Source: Planctomycetota bacterium (GTDB taxonomy: Bacteria; Planctomycetota; UBA1135; GCA-002686595). Taken from it: 39,249 nucleotides of DNA. Positions within the stretch are counted from its first letter, which is position 1. Each line of letters starts with the position of its first letter. The notes beneath the pieces are model-generated. The model ran no database searches and was not told the origin of the DNA. It was given only the letters and a program-made list of their open reading frames with translations. Of the stretch, positions 37,001-39,249 are shown piece after piece. The translations under genes were made by a program, and so were the position numbers. The stretch is from assembly GCA_029259635.1 (NCBI GenBank), contig JAJDEU010000053.1:1-39249 (forward strand), given 5' to 3'.

Positions 37001-37065
37001 ACCTCCGCGAACAGCTCGTGTGCTCGCTCGAATTCGCGTCGGTCGGATTGATCTTTCTCGGTCAT
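34012..37065 (-). CDS. Transmembrane Ser/Thr protein kinase with coiled-coil repeats and TPRs
   Basis: This 1017-aa protein has an N-terminal PknB-type kinase domain (about 83-355) with P-loop GAGGAGIVY (92-100), Lys114 in VALKL, HRDLKPAN (catalytic Asp210), DFG (228-230) and GTLPYMSPEQL. One transmembrane helix follows (about 379-400), then a charged coiled coil (about 408-491) with four perfect-length 14-residue repeats at 436-491. From about 500 to the C-terminus there are roughly ten TPR-like helical pairs, for example YEEAAALQEECLELV, FEKSEIKLKQALVICE and YVEAIETLEQALGFI. The kinase is cytoplasmic and the TPR region would be outside. It probably senses envelope signals and acts with the adjacent sigma factor. 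No SD is visible at ATG 37065. Confidence 0.93.
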   Translation of the reverse strand: MTEKDQSDRREFERAHELFAEVCDLEGDERAARLSEVTEELRELVVELLAADEIATTALDVSPLEKRAAAKAQEMAHLPESIAGFAIVELIGAGGAGIVYKARQEKPERFVALKLIRGAAVSSETLKRFEHEAQVLAWLDHPSIARIYEAGTTDTGRGPEPYFAMEYIDGRPINRFVREEELDRDERLALVAKVCDAVQHAHQKGVIHRDLKPANILVDSRGEPKVLDFGVARLTTSDLELTSMQTRTGELLGTLPYMSPEQLAADPSALDTRCDVYALGVLAYELLGEVLPHDVRSMVIHEAARVISEEEPTSLGVLKRTLRGDIETIVGKAMAKEKERRYSSADELAADIRRFLADEPIIARKPTTLYQVGKFARRNKVFVGGLAGIFIALTAGVVVSTKLYLDKEAQRLVAVSAQEDAVAASLRERAAREAAEESEENERIARQEAESAEENERVARLKAERAEESERLAREGAEAAEEEERLARQAAEYQTDLRVALYNEFSQMMFAPSPWRSGTDVKMIDVLDAAVARSGNLFTEHPEMRAEFLFTFGDAYHAMGRYEEAAALQEECLELVTEFGAKPSIVATYKAALGQSLSNSGDQRGVALLEEAVAIFEVSGGDDSSYSDALYQLGLMYSRFGQFEKSEIKLKQALVICERNAVELSHRRGLVLKVMGDLAFIRGQYVEAIETLEQALGFIRITAAGTLSEFNLLTSIANCQTRLGNDLGAVQTMETVIAGMRAGGGEDHEHFATQLSNLGMVLTRLGEYDRAIEYTEESIARARAKNDGAGSINEAFAVGVLGEAYRQSGDPAKGAEYQQRSVDELGRIYGRRDHRVAYALVNLGKACIDDGRYAEAAAHLELAVTIKGERLPANHSSLSDDYMWLGIALSGSERFDEAVLALRNTQERMAGTSHFIKLMACQLEAANSALLGDFEAAVGLVVRAKSETEGSFEEGHWLRNHAGAVLGLVRAAAGEPGPGWETYDAERARMESILGENHPWIARLDHLASAFELRFGR
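35593..35760 (-). repeat. Four in-frame 14-codon repeats (coiled coil) in the kinase gene
   Basis: Residues 436-491 of the kinase form four successive 14-aa units of pattern E-x-x-E-E-x-E-R-x-A-R-x-x-A; residues 422-435 are a degenerate fifth unit. Two heptads per unit would extend a regular coiled coil between the membrane helix and the TPRs. Confidence 0.85.
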
Positions 37066-37323
37066 AGTTTCGCTGTGTGCGTCGGTCGCTCCTCTATACC
37101 AGAAGCGCCACTGAGCCCGAGACCGTCAAAGTCTTTTCACTTTTATTCCCGCGCAGGCGCGCGCGTCCGGCCCAAATCTATCCTCACCATTCTACGGTGT
37201 ACCAGTCGTGGACCGGATGGGGACCAGGAGGCGAGACCAATCCAGCACCTCCGTTGCCTGCACTATCGGACGGAGGTCGAGGCACAAGAGCACTTGCTTC
37301 ACCCCTTCGTTTCTTTACGATAG

Positions 37324-37785
37324 TTAGCGGTCGCGGTCGTCGGTAGGCGCACGCCTCATCACGACGATGTCAGATCCGGACGCCTGGTAGCCCCCGATCC
37401 GCTCGCTCAAAAAGTCGGGCAAGTCACCGCGGTCGGCAATGCGGAACCCGATAAGCGAGTAGAACTCCACAAGATGTGCGTACGGCAAGCACCAGCACAC
37501 CTCCGTTCCAATCTCTCGATCAAGGTGCTTCAGGACATAACGCCCAAGACCTAAACCACGGCAATCCTCGTCTACATACATGCCGCGCAGCACGAGGTGA
37601 CCCTCTTCTGCGCACAAGCGAACCGCTGCGACGATCCGCCCTTCCGAATCTACGGCGACGTAGGTCCGATCCTCCTCTTGCGCGCCGCCGGTGTACCCCT
37701 GGCGCTCGTAGAATTCCCGCACGTCTTGAAGGTCCGAGCGCTTTGCCCTGCCGATCTTCCAACTGCCTGCCTTGAGTTCACTCAT
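37324..37785 (-). CDS. GNAT-family N-acetyltransferase
   Basis: This 153-aa protein has GNAT motif A LRGMYVDEDCRGLGLGRYVL (acetyl-CoA-binding R-G-L-G-L-G loop at about 75-82), preceded by the strand IVAAVRLCAEEGHLV and followed by FYSLIGFRI, the conserved Y-x-x-x-GF motif. The acyl acceptor is unknown. It follows the LRR gene by 42 bp on the same strand. About 260 bp between it and the kinase start hold nothing I recognise. Confidence 0.85.
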   Translation of the reverse strand: MSELKAGSWKIGRAKRSDLQDVREFYERQGYTGGAQEEDRTYVAVDSEGRIVAAVRLCAEEGHLVLRGMYVDEDCRGLGLGRYVLKHLDREIGTEVCWCLPYAHLVEFYSLIGFRIADRGDLPDFLSERIGGYQASGSDIVVMRRAPTDDRDR

Positions 37786-37827
37786 CGGGTGCGCCTCTCC
37801 TGCCGGGCATCAAAATTCGCCTCGACA

Positions 37828-38727
37828 TCAATCTGGCTGTAGTTCGAGATTGGCAGAAAACTCCTCAACCAACCGCCAGAAATGATTCTCGTGTCGCCCG
37901 ACTCGAACCGCGTCCGAGACCGAGTTTAAGTAGGGCATTCGCTTGCCGACCAATCGAATGTCGAGTTCTTTCTTCTCGTCAACGAGCGGTGGATCGATAG
38001 ATATCGTTGGTGCAAGAGACCTGCCCTTCACGTTCTCTGGGAGCCGTGCTCGCAACCAGGCGATTTGCCGCGTGGTGAACTGGTTGGAGAAAAAGTTAAG
38101 AGACTCCAAATTGATCAATTCCGCCAGAGGTTGAATTCTCCCGTCGACAATACGTTTCGTATTGAAATCGAGAGTTCTTAGCTGATTGAGCGAAATCAAC
38201 GGATCGAGGGACTCGAAGACTGCTTTCGCAGAAATCCGATCCCCGAACTTCAACTCTTCGAGTGAGAAAGCACCGCCAAGCTCCGACAGGTCTCGCAATT
38301 TACGGAAGTCATCAAAGCGGAGTCCAAGCAGCTTCGGAGTCTTCTTAAAGTTCCAGAGGCGCTCGGTCCTCTGATTCCAATAGATCGATATATGGGTGAG
38401 TTGAGGCAGATCTTCGAGCGCCGAGAAATCCGCAATCCTCGGGCACTTCCAGAATTGGATCCCAGTGAACTGACTTCCGTAGTTCTCAATGAGGAATTCG
38501 AACGTTGTCTGATCCAACCCGCTCACTCTTAGCGCGATCGCATTGGGTTGGTTCTCGATTACTGACAGCTCCTCAGTCGACATTTTGCCGCCGCCGATTT
38601 CTGGCAAGATCAACCCGACGGACAACGGCTCAGTCTTATCAGTCGGCCAGCTCAACTCATCAAGTCTGCTTAGATTGAAAGGTATGTCTTCAATTATCTG
38701 CTCTACGGATTCCGTACTACGGCTCAT
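37828..38727 (-). CDS. Leucine-rich-repeat protein
   Basis: This protein of about 299 aa has repeated LRR-like units (L-x-x-L-x-x-L-x-F): FSALEDLPQLTHISIYWN, LRDLSELGGAFSLEELKFGD, LDPLISLNQLRTLDFN and LAELINLESLNFFSNQF. No signal peptide is evident, so it is probably cytoplasmic. Neither the role nor the ligand can be inferred. ATG 38727 is chosen as the first plausible start; it overlaps the end of the downstream-starting GNAT gene by 11 bp. Base composition is visibly less GC-rich than that of neighbours. Confidence 0.72.
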   Translation of the reverse strand: MSRSTESVEQIIEDIPFNLSRLDELSWPTDKTEPLSVGLILPEIGGGKMSTEELSVIENQPNAIALRVSGLDQTTFEFLIENYGSQFTGIQFWKCPRIADFSALEDLPQLTHISIYWNQRTERLWNFKKTPKLLGLRFDDFRKLRDLSELGGAFSLEELKFGDRISAKAVFESLDPLISLNQLRTLDFNTKRIVDGRIQPLAELINLESLNFFSNQFTTRQIAWLRARLPENVKGRSLAPTISIDPPLVDEKKELDIRLVGKRMPYLNSVSDAVRVGRHENHFWRLVEEFSANLELQPD

Positions 38728-39136
38728 ACGCCATATGAATGTGCGTCTCGCTCTCCGCAACGCGCCGAAACCCCAATCGCTCGTACAAGCTCACGGCGCG
38801 ATGGTTCTGCAAGCCGGTTGACAGGGAGACCTTCTTTCCGAGTACCTGAGCGCCGGCCATCGTATCCCGAAGGACACGTGACCCGATGCCGCGGCCTTGA
38901 TGCGCGGGTTGGATTTGAATCTCGCCGATCTCGATGGAATCCGCGTGATCCAACAACTGCGCCATTCCGACCCGTGCCCCCTCCACTTCAATGACGTAGA
39001 TATCGCCGCGCTCCCAGCACTCGGCGAAGTGCCTCAAGTGCCGCTCCTCGTCCCAACATCCCCAAGTCGCGACAAACAGTTCCCGATACGCAACGCGGCG
39101 AAGCTCCTCTAGCAGCCCGTGGTAAAAGTCATTCAC
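38717..39136 (-). CDS. GNAT-family N-acetyltransferase
   Basis: This 139-aa protein has the strand EIQIQPAHQGRGIGSRVLRD, which holds the acetyl-CoA loop Q-G-R-G-I-G, and a C-terminal NHRAVSLYERLGFRRV motif typical of GNAT enzymes. The substrate is unknown. Translation of the following LRR gene may be coupled, since the frames overlap by 11 bp. GGAG lies 3 nt before the ATG, a short spacing. The two GNAT genes are not closely similar, so they are unlikely to be recent duplicates. Confidence 0.86.
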   Translation of the reverse strand: MNDFYHGLLEELRRVAYRELFVATWGCWDEERHLRHFAECWERGDIYVIEVEGARVGMAQLLDHADSIEIGEIQIQPAHQGRGIGSRVLRDTMAGAQVLGKKVSLSTGLQNHRAVSLYERLGFRRVAESETHIHMAYEP

Positions 39137-39181
39137 TCCATAAGCGGCCGATTTTTGGCCAGGTCGGCACCCAAAAGCCTC

Positions 39182-39201
39182 CCCGAATCTATGGATTCGG
39201 G
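39182..39201. terminator. Possible terminator hairpin of an upstream gene
   Basis: CCCGAATC (39182-39189) pairs perfectly with GATTCGGG (39194-39201) around a TATG loop. Read on the minus strand it is followed by GAGGCTTTT, so it could terminate a gene lying to the right of the window. Read on the plus strand it is followed by TTCGTTT. Direction is undecided. Confidence 0.4.
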
Positions 39202-39249
39202 TTCGTTTCCGGGCACCAACCCGACTAAAAATTTGCTGCTCATAGAGCA

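Overview
The window is GC-rich bacterial chromosome with densely packed genes. It most likely comes from a planctomycete or a close relative. The pointers are a multidomain Ser/Thr kinase with a transmembrane segment and TPRs beside an ECF-type sigma factor, a DUF2231 membrane domain fused to a planctomycete-type cytochrome c domain (CIDCH motif), outer-membrane proteins that imply a diderm envelope, and many genes without a recognisable Shine-Dalgarno sequence. This placement is an inference from gene content; there is no rRNA gene here.

Layout. 1-6.6 kb: cupin protein, DUF2231/cytochrome c fusion, NudL-like Nudix hydrolase, exported S9 peptidase (Ser664/Asp739/His772), and a Na/Pi cotransporter with a PhoU-like tail. 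6.8-9.2 kb (minus strand): rsmD, nagA and an exported hypothetical protein; rsmD and nagA share a GTGA stop/start. 9.4-11.7 kb (plus): an SRPBCC membrane protein, pdxJ and dapA. 11.8-16.7 kb: a HTH/coiled-coil protein, clpB and convergent gdhA. 17-22.6 kb: zinc-ribbon membrane protein, DinB-like protein, DUF234-type ATPase, and a 770-aa exported protein ending in a pseudopilin-like module. 22.7-26.7 kb: GIY-YIG-like protein, small CxxC protein, ClC-CBS channel, Asp-tailed small protein and RraA. 26.75-30.65 kb: tRNA-Leu(UAG), a large exported repeat protein of lower GC, and a lipoprotein lipase. 30.65-37.1 kb (minus): kinase, ECF sigma factor, a DUF6176-like protein and a patatin/outer-membrane-barrel protein in one orientation. 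37.3-39.1 kb (minus): two GNAT acetyltransferases around a leucine-rich-repeat protein.

How the genes work together. The sections with the clearest shared logic are pdxJ-dapA (cofactor B6 and lysine/peptidoglycan precursor synthesis, coupled by an SD overlapping the pdxJ stop), rsmD-nagA (coupled translation), and kinase-sigma-DUF6176-patatin (a possible signalling-to-envelope unit). Everything else is ordinary housekeeping or transport.

The most unusual feature is a family of three long, nested palindromic DNA elements at 1-167 (cut by the window edge), 15047-15286 and 20014-20132. Each has a 40-41 bp outer inverted repeat. Two carry an inner palindrome of about 104-122 bp, and the third has lost it. 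Each element abuts or lies within 3 bp of a stop codon. Base changes between copies are matched in both arms, so the fold, or at least the arm symmetry, has been maintained. I do not recognise this family. It could be a non-autonomous mobile palindrome, a 3'-end RNA structure, or both.
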